This document shows, piece after piece, positions 45,395 to 57,176 of a stretch of 64,000 nucleotides of DNA. A program made the translations under genes and the position numbers. Origin of the DNA: Adenophora triphylla var. japonica (lineage: Eukaryota; Streptophyta; Magnoliopsida; Asterales; Campanulaceae); the NCBI GenBank assembly GCA_022495995.1, contig JAFEMH010000987.1:470001-534000 (forward strand), in the 5' to 3' direction. The notes under the pieces are model-generated. The model saw only the letters and a program-made list of their open reading frames with translations, searched no databases and was not told the DNA's origin. Position 1 is the stretch's first letter. Each line of letters starts with the position of its first letter.

Positions 45395-48168
45395 TCTGAG
45401 CACCCCAACCCGGGACCTAACACGTGTCCCGAGCTAAGGGAGCTCAAACTAAGAAAATCCATCTAAATTTTTAAACAATTATTTGCCTTTAAAAGAAAAC
45501 CACTTTTCAAACTTCCAAATAAAAATCATTTGATAATATCCCTGCTTAAAGGAAATCCAACTACAACTTTAATAAACCGAAATCTAACCAATTACATTGA
45601 AAACCTTAATTAACCTTGTTTAACAAAAGAGTTTTCCATACAAATTACAAAAGAAGAATACTTAATAAATACTCCTAACAACCGACTCCTATACTTAACT
45701 TGTCAAGCCCCAAAAGCAAAAGTCCACAATGAAATCCCCGGCCTCACGGGTTCGGGTCACCTGTCTCGGAATCTAAAACAAGAAGGGAGAGGGGTGAGAA
45801 TAAATCTCAATGAGCTATTATGATATGCAGCAAGATGCCAAACAAAGTGCAACACATAGCATGGTAGCACATAACACATTATGAAAGCGGTAAACACCTT
45901 TCGTTACCTCATTTTACCTTTCCCGTCTAAACAATAAGTCGTACAACGTGGGAGTAAAACTCCACTCTTTGGTGAATTGCCTCCAGCACATTCACCTCTT
46001 ATAGGACTCATACCCCAGAGATCCATATAAGAAAGGATACCTATATTAGAGTATCCAACAATAATATCGTCCCTCCTTACAACGATCGCAACAGGTCTGT
46101 AAAGCCTTTTGGGTCAAGATAGCAGCAAATCACTCCGTGGCCACAGAGCTGGGAGGGTCACCGGTATGACGAACCTTCAATCACTTATTGAACAAATCAA
46201 TAATTGATTGAAATCCATCATACCCACCCGAACATAAACACGCTCAAGCACATAATAGATACTTGAGATAACCCACAAAACGGGATAACAATATAACAAC
46301 ATGGTAATGTATACTCATGCTAAATAGAACCATAGTACAACAATTCATGTAATACACAATGCATAACCCATCAATGCATATGAACTCAATTTAAGGTAAC
46401 AATATAACCACATAATCCACACCGGAATACAATAAAATCAACGAGCGTATAGTCCTCAACCGGATACAATACTAGCAACAAACCAGATAATCCACAACGG
46501 AAAAACGACACAACCATATACCAAATAATCCACAATTGGGATAATCATGCTACAGTGATACATATACATTAACACAATAGTGTGGCCTAGGGTTTTAAAC
46601 ATGATTCAAGCTAACTACCCAGAGTATGGGCAAGTAAGGTCACCGAGTATCATAAACCAATCCTACGAAGTCATTACTCAACCTTGAATAAATCTTATTA
46701 AAAGTGCAAGACCTACTTCCCAAGTTTGGACCACTTTCCGAGCAATATTTAACTACTCCTACAATTCCATTTTGACCAAATAAAAGGTCATGGCCAAGCC
46801 AAGGTATCCTACTCTAACCTAGGTTAAAGAGGATCAATTCGTATCCTGTTGATTAGGTTCTACTAATTTATACTCGGCGGGCGTCACAATTTATAAGAGG
46901 CCAAACAACCTTGCCAAACAATCTTAGTTCAAATTAAAAGGTTGGTTCAGTGGTCTTGGGCGACCGCTTACCACTGGGCGACCGCCCAAGTGGATTTCCA
47001 AAGGTGTATAAGCTTCGCCACTACGGGCGATCGCCACCACTCGGCGACCGCCCAAGTGGATTTTCAAGGCTCAACCACCGCGCACGTGGCGGCCGCTCAG
47101 CCCCCCTTGGGCGACCGCCCAAGCCTCCTGCCAGCCCTTTACAGATTTTTACCCCCTTTAAGCCTAGGTTTCAAATCCTTCTAACCAAGCTTAGCTCAAG
47201 AGCACCAAATGATACTTCAATCTTATCAAGTCCCAACAAACATGTAAACTCCAAAACCAATTAACCCTAGATTATTTACCACTACCATTTCTACCCATTT
47301 CACCATTTCAAATGAATTCTAACTTTCCAAATCAAATTCCACCCATTCCTTTAAATCTAATTCAACTCCCATAAACCACAACATCTTTATTTTTAAGTCA
47401 TTAACCCATTTCCTAACTCCAAGAAGACTTCCAAAGCATATACAACAATTACAACATCAAGAACAACAATAGATAGTTCATAAGCACATAAATGAAAAGA
47501 GGTCATAACAACTCACTTGGAATGGGGGATAGATTAAGGATTCCTTGAGCTTGCTAAACTCCCCTAGATGCCCCGATCACAAAAGTACTCCCGGATTAGG
47601 AAATGGAGGAGAAATAAGTTTGCTAGGAGTCTTGGGAGGAGAGGTTTTCCATGGAGGTCTCCATGGAAATTTGAGAGAGAAGGAGAAGTAGGAGAAATGA
47701 GGAGGATGATATGAGGGGATGATGCAGAGGAGGGCCGGGTAAGGAGGGAATGTGGGGAGGGCACTTGGAGGCCTAGGAAGAGGATAAGTATTTGGCCCCT
47801 CCCCCCTTCAAATAAAGAAAGCCCCACCAAAAATTAAAATAACCATTTATAAATCAAAGCCTTCCCATTTTAAAATAAATTGACTCCTTTAATAATTAAA
47901 GACTTCCCACATTTAATTTAAACCCTCATTTCTAATTCCTTATTCCACACATTTTAACTTCATCATACACATTATTTATTTTCTATTTTTATTTTCCTTT
48001 AAGATGCTTTATGTACTTTTTCTAGCAATCCTAAGGTTCTAGAAATCATTCCAACCCTCTCATCATAAAATAAGAAATTAAGACATAATTGATCACATAA
48101 AGATAACATGAATATTAAAAGCATATAATATACTATTTAAAATTAGTGCCTAGGGTCGGGTCGTTACA
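45395..48168 (-). repeat. TR-GAG-B 3' LTR (left)
   Basis: 2774 bp. The outer end is mutated (TCTGAGCACC for TGTGAGCACC). TATA complement at 46865-46874; GC-dyad array 46956-47123 with units such as GGGCGACCGCCCAAG. The last 1 kb is almost identical to the partner LTR. Confidence 0.95.
46956..47123. repeat. GC-dyad array in TR-GAG-B LTR (left)
   Basis: Six units of GGGCGACCGCCC or related forms (GGGCGATCGCC, GTGGCGGCCGC) in 168 bp, about 82 bp upstream of the TATA box in element sense. The right LTR copy lies at 52821-52989. Confidence 0.9.
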
Positions 48169-50070
48169 CTCACTCCCTTAAAGAAAATTCGTCCCGAATT
48201 TGATTGTCGCTACCCTAAGGTTCAAAAAGCAAAGGTTACCTTTCACACATTCTAACTTAATATTTTCAATTAGACTTTTCAAGGGCAAGATTCTACTATA
48301 CATTCTCACAACCCGAGTACTCTAGAACTTCACTTCCCAATTAGTCTCTTCACTTCTATGATTCTTCCCAAGATTTCTAATTTCATTAATAATACGATTT
48401 TACGACGCAACACCCCAAGAATACCATACAACTATTACTACCCGAATTTCCACGACCTCAAGAAAGTACAATTAAATAAAAGTATTACAACTTAAGTTAC
48501 CAAATATATCACGATATTATATTTAAAACTTCAAATATTCTATAAGTTGATCCAAGTCGGTCTATAAGTCAAATCGTGAATCTTTTCTAGAACTTCAATT
48601 AGATTAACAAACTTTGGCGCTAAATTACCTTAGGCCTAACTTTACTAATTCCATCCCAATAAATTGGAGATCGATAATATCTCCCGAACTACGCCTCATA
48701 CGATTTTATCTCAAAGCTAGAATGATACCGCTATTTACGCAAACTCGCTAAGGTTAATTAAACTTCTCAAGTTGAAAGGAAATCATCACACAAACATAAC
48801 CTATTCTTCCGTAATTTGGGTAGTCTTCAAATCTCTTCCTTTCGACTAACTAAATCTTTCAACTCTTAGGGTCGGTAACTAACCCCTAAGGGAGCTTCAA
48901 AAGATAAGATTCCACTTAAACCACACAAACAATTGTAACCACTCTCGATAAATGATAAGAAAATTCCGCTTACCTAAGTTAGCTTCCCTAACATACGCTA
49001 TCACCTTCCCATTTTGTATAACACAACACCCTGATCTTCCGGTAATACATACTTAAAACTTCACAAGATCCTCACATCCACTAGGTAAGGTAAGGATCGG
49101 GTTCAAAGCTAACTTATTCTCCATTACTAACCACCTGATTCATCCTTATTACATCCTACACCATTTATACGTCCTTTAGAGTCAACTAAAGCAACGACTC
49201 TACAATTCTTAAGAATTCCTTAAATTTCTTAGGTAACACTTGCCAACTTAAAGATCACTGACTTAATCCTCACAAGATCCATGGTAACATCCACGTTTAA
49301 GACTATAGAACCCAAAATTTTGAAAACTTCTCGAGCCAACTCACACTAGCTAAACTTTGCATACAAGTACTTCTCACCAAGGATTATTAACCCTATCCTC
49401 CAATGATTTTCATGATCCTCTCGGAACTTTAATTAACAAGAGACCCTCAATTCTAATTACCATAAAGCCATCAAAATAAGGCTTAAAAATTCTCGCTTAT
49501 CATACTTAGAATAAACACATACGATACCTTGATGAAAATACAATTACCATCTACTCACAACTAGCACGAAAATTTTCCTAAAGACTTCTTATGCAAGTCT
49601 AACACCAACCAAATACCTTTTACACTTTTTAACCAACATTTTTCTGGCTTACGCGCATATATAACAAGAATACCATATAAAGGTTTATCTATATCAAATA
49701 CCAATATAACTAAATTGGGTATAGAAAAGAAGACTCATTTCTTATGATAGTCTACCAATGCATAACAACTACTTAACCCTCCAGGTCAAGTATATCTCCT
49801 TTTTACAAATTGGTAATCATACCAAATCAATCGCAATACATACTCGGGCCATGACTCACATCACTATCGTGGTAAATCAAGGGAGGTTCGAGGTATCCTC
49901 TCATAAGAGCAGAATCCTCTAACAATAAAACAACATCTCAAACAATATATGTCACATATAAGCAAAATGTGATGCCAAGCATAAATGATATGCAACAGGA
50001 TCCATAAAATATGACCCTAATTTCGAGACAGGAATATACCTTTAATAACCTCTCGAGGAAACTATCTCTC
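48169..50070. other. TR-GAG-B non-coding interior
   Basis: About 1.9 kb of AT-rich sequence between gag and the 3' LTR. Neither strand shows protease, integrase, RT or RNase H motifs or a long open frame. The purine tract TTTAAGGGAGTGAG (element sense, ending at 48169) marks its 3' edge. Confidence 0.7.
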
Positions 50071-51191
50071 CTAGGTTCGAAACATGTACTCGACCATAGA
50101 CCTTCTCTTTCGGTTCTCCTTCGCTATCTCTTTTGGTACCACCTCTTTGACGTCCACCCGCCGACCGCCGCTTGAAACTCGTCCCTGAAGAAACTTTGGG
50201 CAATTCCTCCTAAAGTGTCCCATTTCTCCACACTTAATACACTTACCTTGTTTACTCCAACAATGATCTTCGGTATGCCCAATCTTCTTGCAAAATTTAC
50301 AATTCATCCCATACTGTTTGGATTTTGGCCTAGATGAAGAAGCTACAACAAACTCTCCTCTCACACTTCCTGAAGTTAAGGTCCTTGGCTGTCCTCTAAT
50401 GATTTTGGATCCTTGTCCTATACACTTTGGCTTGTTTTCAATCTTACTTCCGGATCTTCCACTATTTTCCTCAATGTCCTTCTCGACCTTATAAGCTCTC
50501 TCTAAGGCTGTCTGATAATTGGTGAAGTTGTCAATCACTAATTTCTTTCTAAACTCAATCCTCAAACCTTTTACAAACTTCTAACCCTTTTCACTTCATG
50601 CGATACCAAATGAGGGCAACACTTAGCTAATTCCTCAAACCGGACCGAATACTGATTCACCGTCATGTTCCCTTGTTTTAGTCTTAAGAATTCAATCTCC
50701 TTCTTATCCCTTGTAACCATGGAAATGAAATAGTCCTCGAACTGTTGAGTGAAATTATCCCAAGTCTGGGGCGTATGATCCCGCCTCCCAACTTCCCTTC
50801 ACAATCCGCCACCACCGATCACTCGACCTTCAAGTTTGAAAACGGCATACCTAACTCTCTCTTTGTTGGGACTTCCTATAACCTCGAAAATCCTATTCAT
50901 TTCTGCTAACCATTTTTCCGCCTTTAACGGATTCGGATCTCCGTAAAAGCTCGGTGGGTTCATCCTCACAAATCTATCTAATCCATCACTTTGGTATCCC
51001 TCAGGTTGATTCGGAACCGATCCTCTAGTCTCCATATTATGTACAAACATCCTGAACAATTTCATCATCTCTTCATTCTGATTTCCACCTATACCCATAT
51101 CTCCTTCAATTTCTAGAACCTCCCGCTGATCATCCTTGCTTCCGGCCATTAGAACGAACTCCTGCATTAAACACTCGGCGTCAATTTCCAC
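50071..51191 (-). pseudogene. TR-GAG-B gag
   Basis: Block 51191-50799 contains RMNPPSFYGDPNPLKAEKWL, the conserved start of gypsy gag. The same frame continues after a TGA (in place of Trp) at about 50796 with DHTPQTWDNFTQQFEDYF, IEFLRLKQGNMTVNQYSVRF and EELAKCCPHLV. After a frameshift near 50580, block 50565-50071 supplies a basic linker and two knuckles (CKFCKKIGHTEDHC and CIKCGEMGHFRRNCP). Gag would form particles and bind RNA. One stop and one shift block full translation. Confidence 0.9.
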
Positions 51192-51236
51192 ACATTCCCC
51201 CTTAGTTTAGACATCTACCCTTGACCTCTAAACTAA

Positions 51237-51248
51237 GCTCTGATACCA
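51237..51248 (-). promoter_or_regulatory. TR-GAG-B primer-binding site
   Basis: Element-sense TGGTATCAGAGC, two bases from the 5' LTR; same tRNA-iMet primer type as Copia2. Confidence 0.9.
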
Positions 51249-51250
51249 AC

Positions 51251-54034
51251 TGTGAGCACCCCAACCCGGGACCTAACACGTGTCCCGAGCTAAGGGAGCT
51301 CAAACTAAGAAAATCCATCTAAATTTTTAAACATTTATTTGCCTTTAAAAGAAAACCACTTTTCAAACTTCCAAATAAAAATCATTTGATAATATCCCTG
51401 CTTAAAGGAAATCCAACTACAACTTTAATAAACCGAAATCTAACCAATTACATTGGAAACCTTAATTAACCTTGTTTAACAAAAGAGTTTTCCATACAAA
51501 TTACAAAAGAAGAATACTTAATAAATACTCCTAACAACCGACTCCTATACTTAACTTGTCAAGCCCCAAAAGCAAAAGTCCACAATGAAATCCCCGGCCT
51601 CACTGTTCGGGTCACCTGCCTCGGAATCTAAAACAAGAAGGGAGAGGGGTGAGAATAAATCTCAATGAGCTATTATGATATGCAAAGAAGATGCCAAACA
51701 AAGTGCAACACATAGCATGGTAGCACATAACACATTATGAAAGCGGTAAACACCTTTCGTTACCTCATTTTACCTTTCCCGTCCGAACAATAAGTCGTAC
51801 AACGTGGGAGTAAAACTCCACTCTTTGGTGAATTGCCTCCAGACATTCACCTCTTTATAGGACTCATACCCGTAGATCCATATAAGAAAGGATACCTATA
51901 TTAGAGTATCCAACAATAATATCGTCCCTCCTTACAACGATCGCAACAGTCTCGTAAAGCCTTTTGGGTCAATACAGCCGTTAGCACAGCTTCCACTACG
52001 TGGCACAGAGTGGGGAAGGGTCACCCAGATGACGAACCTTCAATCACTTATCAACAAATCAATAATTGATTGAAATCCATCATACCCACCCGAACATAAA
52101 CACGCCAAGCACATAATAGATACTTGAGATAACCCACAAAACGATAACAATATAACAACATGGTAATGTATACTCATGCTAAATAGAACCATAGTACAAC
52201 AATTCATGTAATACACAATGCATAACCCATCAATGCATATGAACTCAATTTAAGGTAACAATATAACCACATAATCCACACCTAATACAATAAAATCAAC
52301 GAGCCGAGATAGTCCTCAACCGGATACAATACTAGCAACAAACCGTATAATCCACAACGGAAAAACGACACAACCATATACCAAATAATCCACAATTGGG
52401 ATAATCATGCTACAAAGATACATATACATTAACACAATAGTGTGGCCTAGGTTTTAAACATGATTCAAGCTAACTACCCAGAGTATGGGCAAGTAAGGTC
52501 ACCGAGTATCATAAACCAATCCTACGAAGTCATTACTCAACCTTGAATAAATCTTATTAAAAGTGCAAGACCTACTTCCCAAGTTTGGACCACTTTCCGA
52601 GCAATATTTAACTACTCCTACAATTCCATTTTGACCAAATAAAAGGTCAGCGGCCAAGCCAAGGTATCCTACTCTAACCTAGGTTAAAGAGGATCAATTC
52701 GTATCCTAGGTTGATTAGGTTCTACTAATTTATACCGCGGGTGGGCGTCACAATTTATAAGAGGTCAAACAACCTTGCCAAACAATCTTAGTTCAAATTA
52801 AAAGGTTGGTTCAGGGGTCTCTGGCGATCGTTTCTTACCACTCGGGCGACCGCCCAAGTGGATTTCCAAAGGTGTATAAGCTTCGCCACTACGGGCGATC
52901 GCCACCACTGGGCGACCGCCCAAGTGGATTTTCAAGGCTCAAGTAACCACGCGCACGGGCGGCCGCTCGCCCCTCGGGCGACCGCCCAAGCCTCCCGCGC
53001 CCTTTACGTATTTTTACCCCTTTAAGCCTAGGTTTCAAATCCTTCTAACCAAGCTTAGCTCAAGAGCACCAAATGATACTTCAATCTTATCAAGTCCCAA
53101 CAAACATGTAAACTCCAAAACCAATTAACCCTAGATTATTTACCACTACCATTTCTACCCATTTCACCATTTCAAATGAATTCTAACTTTCCAAATCAAA
53201 TTCCACCCATTCCTTTAAATCTAATTCAACTCCCATAAACCACAACATCTTTATTTTTAAGTCATTAACCCATTTCCTAACTCCAAGAAGACTTCCAAAG
53301 CATATACAACAATTACAACATCAAGAACAACAATAGATAGTTCATGAAAGCACATAAATGAAAAGAGGTCATAACAACTCACTTGGAATGGGGGATAGAT
53401 TAAGGATTCCTTGAGCTTGCTAAACTCCCCTAGATGCCCCGATCACAAAAGTACTCCCGGATTAGGAAATGGAGGAGAAATAAGTTTGCTAGGAGTCTTG
53501 GGAGGAGAGGTTTTCCATGGAGGTCTCCATGGAAATTTGAGAGAGAAGGAGAAGTAGGAGAAATGAGGAGGATGAGATGAGGGGATGATAGAGGAGGGGG
53601 GCCGTAAGGAGGGAATGTGGGGAGGGCACTTGGAGGCCTAGGAAGAGGATAAGTATTTGGCCCCTCCCCCCTTCAAATAAAGAAAGCCCCACCAAAAATT
53701 AAAATAACCATTTATAAATCAAAGCCTTCCCATTTTAAAATAAATTGACTCCTTTAATAATTAAAGACTTCCCACATTTAATTTAAACCCTCATTTCTAA
53801 TTCCTTATTCCACACATTTTAACTTCATCATACACATTATTTATTTTCTATTTTTATTTTCCTTTAAGATGCTTTATGTACTTTCTCTAGCAATCCTAAG
53901 GTTCTAGAAATCATTCCAACCCTCTCATCATAAAATAAGAAATTAAGACATAATTGATCACATAAAGATAACATGAATATTAAAAGCATATAATATACTA
54001 TTTAAAATTAGTGCCTAGGGTTGGGGTCGTTACA
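51251..54034 (-). repeat. TR-GAG-B 5' LTR (right)
   Basis: 2784 bp, partner of 45395-48168. TATA complement near 52727-52736; GC-dyad array 52821-52989. Differences from the partner cluster in short patches such as 51600-51610, 51838-51880, 51950-52020 and the dyad array, while long intervals are identical. Confidence 0.95.
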
Positions 54035-54039
54035 GTTAG

Positions 54040-54525
54040 CATCCAAGCTACCCAATAAAATCAGATTTTTAGAAACCTCTGGAACATGTCTAACATCACA
54101 TAACGTTCTAACTGCACCATCATACATCTTATTTCTTATAGTTCCTATGCCAGCAATTTTACAAGTAGCACCATTACCCATAGTAACTATACCGTAATTA
54201 ATCGACCCGTAGGTATCGAACCAATCACGATTCGCAAGCCACATGAAATGAACATGCCGAATCCGTAATCCAAACATCGTCTGCGGTTCTCCATACTCGA
54301 TAAAGTCGTGAGCATATCACCATCCACATCCTCCGAGCAATCTTCAACCACATTAACTGACTTTGAAGATCCTTCCTTGCCTTTACCATTCCCCTTCTGC
54401 GGACAATTCTGCCTCTTGTGCCCCTTTTGCCCACACTTGAAACAATTCCCCTTGTACTTCTTCTTTGACTGCGAATGAGAATTCTGTCTCTGCGAGTTAT
54501 CCCGGAACTGAGATCTCCCACGTTC
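54040..54525 (-). pseudogene. Copia2 zinc knuckle, protease and pre-integrase start
   Basis: Reading the minus strand gives the CCHC knuckle CFKCGQKGHKRQNCPQKG (near 54450-54400), a worn protease region, and NYGIVTMGNGATCKIAGIG followed by VRTLCDVRHVPEVSKNLI in 54277-54035. The frame shifts at least twice. The last codons (SLDAN) continue as GMNYKAQGGVLKVVKGAMVV at about 45383-45320, showing where TR-GAG-B landed. Confidence 0.85.
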
Positions 54526-55152
54526 CTAATTTTTCTTCACAAATAACCCCTCACCCGCAGGTTCATCAACGGACTTCTTCCGTTTTTGAAAAGCTAGAAG
54601 GGCTTCTGTGACCGGTTGCAACGCTACAGTATCTTTCCCCCAAGTCAACGTAGTAACAAGGTTTTCGTATGTTGAAGAAGAGTGCAACGAATTCAACAGC
54701 ATCAACGCCTTGTCCTCCTCCTCGAACGTCACCTCCAACCTAACCAAATCGTTGAGTATTTGATTAAACGTGTGGATGTGAGATTCAAGATCCGAACCCT
54801 CTGACATCTTAAGCCCATACAACCTTTGCTTTAGATGCAGCTTGTTCGACAGCGATTTTGACATATACCTAGCATCCAAAATCTCCCAAACCTTCGCCGC
54901 TGATTCTTCATCGAACACGTGATACACCACCTCATCTGCAAGACACTGCCGTATAGAAGATACAGCCCGCTCCTGCAACTCCTTCCATGGTCCTTCTTCG
55001 ACATCATCGGGTTTAGTCGAATGCCGAAGAACATTTCCCAAGCCTGCTTGAACCAGATAATCCTTCACCCTCCTTTGCCACAACGCAAAGTTTCCATGCC
55101 CATCGAATTTCTGAACATCGGACTTCACGGTGATAGAATTAACCCCAGCCAT
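54526..55152 (-). pseudogene. Copia2 gag (UBN2-type)
   Basis: Starts MAGVNSITVKSDVQKFDGHG and continues with FALWQRRVKDYLVQAGL, AAKVWEILDARYMSKSLSNK, LHLKQRLYGLKMSEGSDL and DKALMLLNSLHSS, about 209 residues of open gag. The start 10 bases after the primer site is the natural copia position. The open frame ends with LFVKKN before the zinc knuckle, which lies downstream beyond a stop, so gag is truncated at its C-terminus. Confidence 0.9.
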
Positions 55153-55161
55153 CGCAGCTGT

Positions 55162-55173
55162 GCTCTGATACCA
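55162..55173 (-). promoter_or_regulatory. Copia2 primer-binding site
   Basis: Element-sense TGGTATCAGAGC, fully complementary in pattern to the plant initiator tRNA-Met 3' end, two bases after the 5' LTR. Confidence 0.9.
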
Positions 55174-55175
55174 GT

Positions 55176-55617
55176 TGTTGTGCAATGCAACGGAAGCATA
55201 AGAACAATAACCAAGAACACACATAAACAAGCAATTGAGAAATCGAAAGAGAAAAGAAATGGAAATCAATTGGGGTTTGAATCACTGCCTTTGTATTATG
55301 TGCAATATCTTTCTTAACTTTTACATAGGGTTATAACAAGTATTTATACTAACAAACCCTAGCCCAAAACTAAGACCAGAAAACATAAAAGCCCATAATT
55401 CAAGACTCCCCCGTCTGGCATTAAGCCAGGCGCCCGCCTGGCGTGGAACCAAACTCGGCCAAACCTTCTGGAGTTGAAGCGCCCGCCTCGCCTAGAGTCA
55501 TGCGGCCGCCTCAAGGCAAAATCAAATGGCCCTTCCTACGGCACACCATGCGCCCGCCTCATCCAAGATGGGGCGCCCGCCTCAAGCCACACAGCAAATG
55601 TCGAGCCAAATCCTACA
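55176..55617 (-). repeat. Copia2 5' LTR (right)
   Basis: 442 bp, nearly identical to 42025-42489. TATA complement at about 55343-55350; GC-dyad array 55426-55586. Confidence 0.95.
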
Positions 55618-55690
55618 CCGGATGTACACTAAAGCATCCAAAACTCATATACAATGAGTATTACTAACAAATATGAGCATCCAAAACTCA

Positions 55691-55972
55691 GTGTTGGGAG
55701 TTCGAATCTCGGCAGGAGCAGCTGGAGCAGCCAATTGGTGTTGTAAAAGTGATGTAAATGCCTCTTTGGCAGGAGCAGCTGGAGCAGCCATTTGGTGATG
55801 TAAGAGTGTTCATGCCTAGGAGGGCTCCCTCGGGGGCGAAGTATAGGGCGTGCCGCCACCCCGGGCCGCATGTGGCATATCCAGCGATTTATCTCCGCCA
55901 AGATACCGAGGGGCCGCAATGCGGTCCAGATTAGTCCTAAGTTCTCGGGATCACCTGGGTAATAAAAAAAAT
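55691..55972 (+). mobile_element. tRNA-derived SINE with minisatellite-like head
   Basis: A pol III box B, GTTCGAATC, is at 55700-55708. The unit GGCAGGAGCAGCTGGAGCAG with CCA-TTGGTG-TGTAA follows twice (about 55711 and 55769). The 3' end reads GGGATCACCTGGGTAAT followed by A8. The family also occurs at 62308-62528 (minus) and, truncated, at 33999-34076. No clear box A is seen. Confidence 0.7.
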
Positions 55973-56600
55973 ATGGAACTACTAGTCCTTCTCACAGAGC
56001 ATTGTTTTGTTTTCTATTACAAATGAAATTACACTCGGGCCCCACATGTCATGTATTGCAGGAATCAATTTTCTTGTTTTCTAGTTCCACAATCTGTTAA
56101 ATTCCATCTACTTTTATTTCTTCTATTTTCTTTATGATAATTCATCTTCATCCTAAATAATCCAAGCCTATAATATTTATTTCCCTATATCAAACAACGC
56201 AGATCAAATACAAAATAATATAAAAATAAATTTGTTACCTTAAATGATTTACCTCCGCCAAGATACCGAGGGGCCTGCATTCCAGTGGTCCAGATTAGTC
56301 CGCTGGGATCACCTGGGTAATAAAAAAAATATGGAACTAACTAGTCCTTCTCACAGAGCATTGTTTTGTTTTCTATTACAAATGAAATTACACTCGGGCC
56401 CCACATGTCATGTATTGCAGGAATCAATTTTCTTGTTTTCTAGTTCCACAATCTGTTAAATTCCATCTACTTTTATTTCTTCTATTTTCTTTATGATAAT
56501 TCATCTTCATCCTAAATAATCCAAGCCTATAATATTTATTTCCCTATATCAAACAACGCAGATCAAATACAAAATAATATAAAAATAAATTTGTTACCTT
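55887..56600. repeat. two-copy tandem duplication, period about 360 bp
   Basis: Both units start GATTTAYCTCCGCCAAGATA (55887 and 56247), include the SINE 3' end, and run into the same LTR segment ending TTTGTTACCTTA. The second unit therefore has only a SINE tail. It arose after the SINE inserted. Confidence 0.85.
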
Positions 56601-56881
56601 AGCCGGAATTCCCTGCCGCCGACTTCTCTCTCTCTCATTTTCTCTCTTTGCCGTCAAACAGTTTTCCTTTTTTTTTTTTTTTGTTTCTTAATGACACTAG
56701 GGTTACGGTATTAAATATTTATACTCTAATTTATGTTTTGCAAAACTAATTAAATTTACTGACATGGGCCAAGTTAATAATTTAACCTCAAAAAAATGGG
56801 CCAAGCCTTTATTTAGATCCTCTGCCTCCTCGATTTAAATTGCTCCACTTATTACTTTAAAAATCCAATCCAAATTACTTA

Positions 56882-57111
56882 CTCCCTCCGTCCCAAATGT
56901 TTGTCATATTTGACTTTTTTTTTAACTTTGACCACAAATATATGATAATTTAATTATGTTCATGAAATTCTAAAAATTCCTATTGATTCACCATTAATAA
57001 TATTATCAATAACAACTTTTAGAATTTCATGAACATGATTAATATCTCATAAATTTGTGGTCAAAGTTTAACAAAAAAAATCAATGGGACAAACATTTTG
57101 GGACGGAGGGA
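56882..57111. mobile_element. Stowaway-like MITE in TR-GAG-A LTR2, split at its right end
   Basis: Starts CTCCCTCCGTCCCAAATG after TA and shows the complementary right arm CATTTTGGGACGGAGGGA ending at 57111. The expected final AG-TA is found 4.4 kb away, as GGAGGGAG-TA at 61524-61533, after the hAT element. Confidence 0.8.
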
Positions 57112-57176
57112 CTCCCTCCGTAACAATATTTTATACTAAATAAAAATATGAGATAACATAATATCCTTACATGATA

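Larger units (their letters stand above)
45395..54034 (-). mobile_element. TR-GAG-B: gag-only LTR element with 2.8-kb LTRs, nested in Copia2
   Basis: LTRs at 45395-48168 and 51251-54034 bound a 3.1-kb interior. The target duplication GTTAG is perfect (45390-45394 and 54035-54039), and removing the element rejoins the Copia2 reading. In element sense the LTR runs TGTAACGACC to GGGGTGCTCACA. Primer site at 51248-51237, gag at 51191-50071, then 1.9 kb without coding signal before the 3' LTR. This layout fits the terminal-repeat-with-gag (TR-GAG) class. Confidence 0.95.
42025..55617 (-). mobile_element. Copia2: Tork-like Ty1/copia element, itself split by TR-GAG-B
   Basis: LTRs at 42025-42489 and 55176-55617 (TGTTGTGCAATG to AATCCTACA). 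The target duplication is CAGGA (42020-42024) against CCGGA (55618-55622), one mismatch. The primer site lies at 55173-55162 with the exact sequence TGGTATCAGAGC. Gag, protease, integrase, RT and RNase H are all present on the minus strand, but a second element interrupts the pre-integrase region at 45395-54034. RT wording resembles the Tork/Tnt1 lineage. Confidence 0.95.
55618..56881 (-). repeat. TR-GAG-A LTR2, second piece, with SINE and local duplication
   Basis: Resumes the LTR1 match after Copia2 (TGTACACTAAAGC, equivalent to 38413), interrupted by a SINE at 55691-55972 and a ~360-bp duplication. It continues to AATCCAAATTACTT at 56880, where a Stowaway MITE and a hAT transposon interrupt it. 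LTR1 passes straight through at 39017. Confidence 0.9.

Noticed and set aside
47564..47830. minus-strand open frame repeated at 53489-53695
   Set aside because: Both lie at the same place in the two LTRs of TR-GAG-B and lack any family signature; probably LTR leader sequence.
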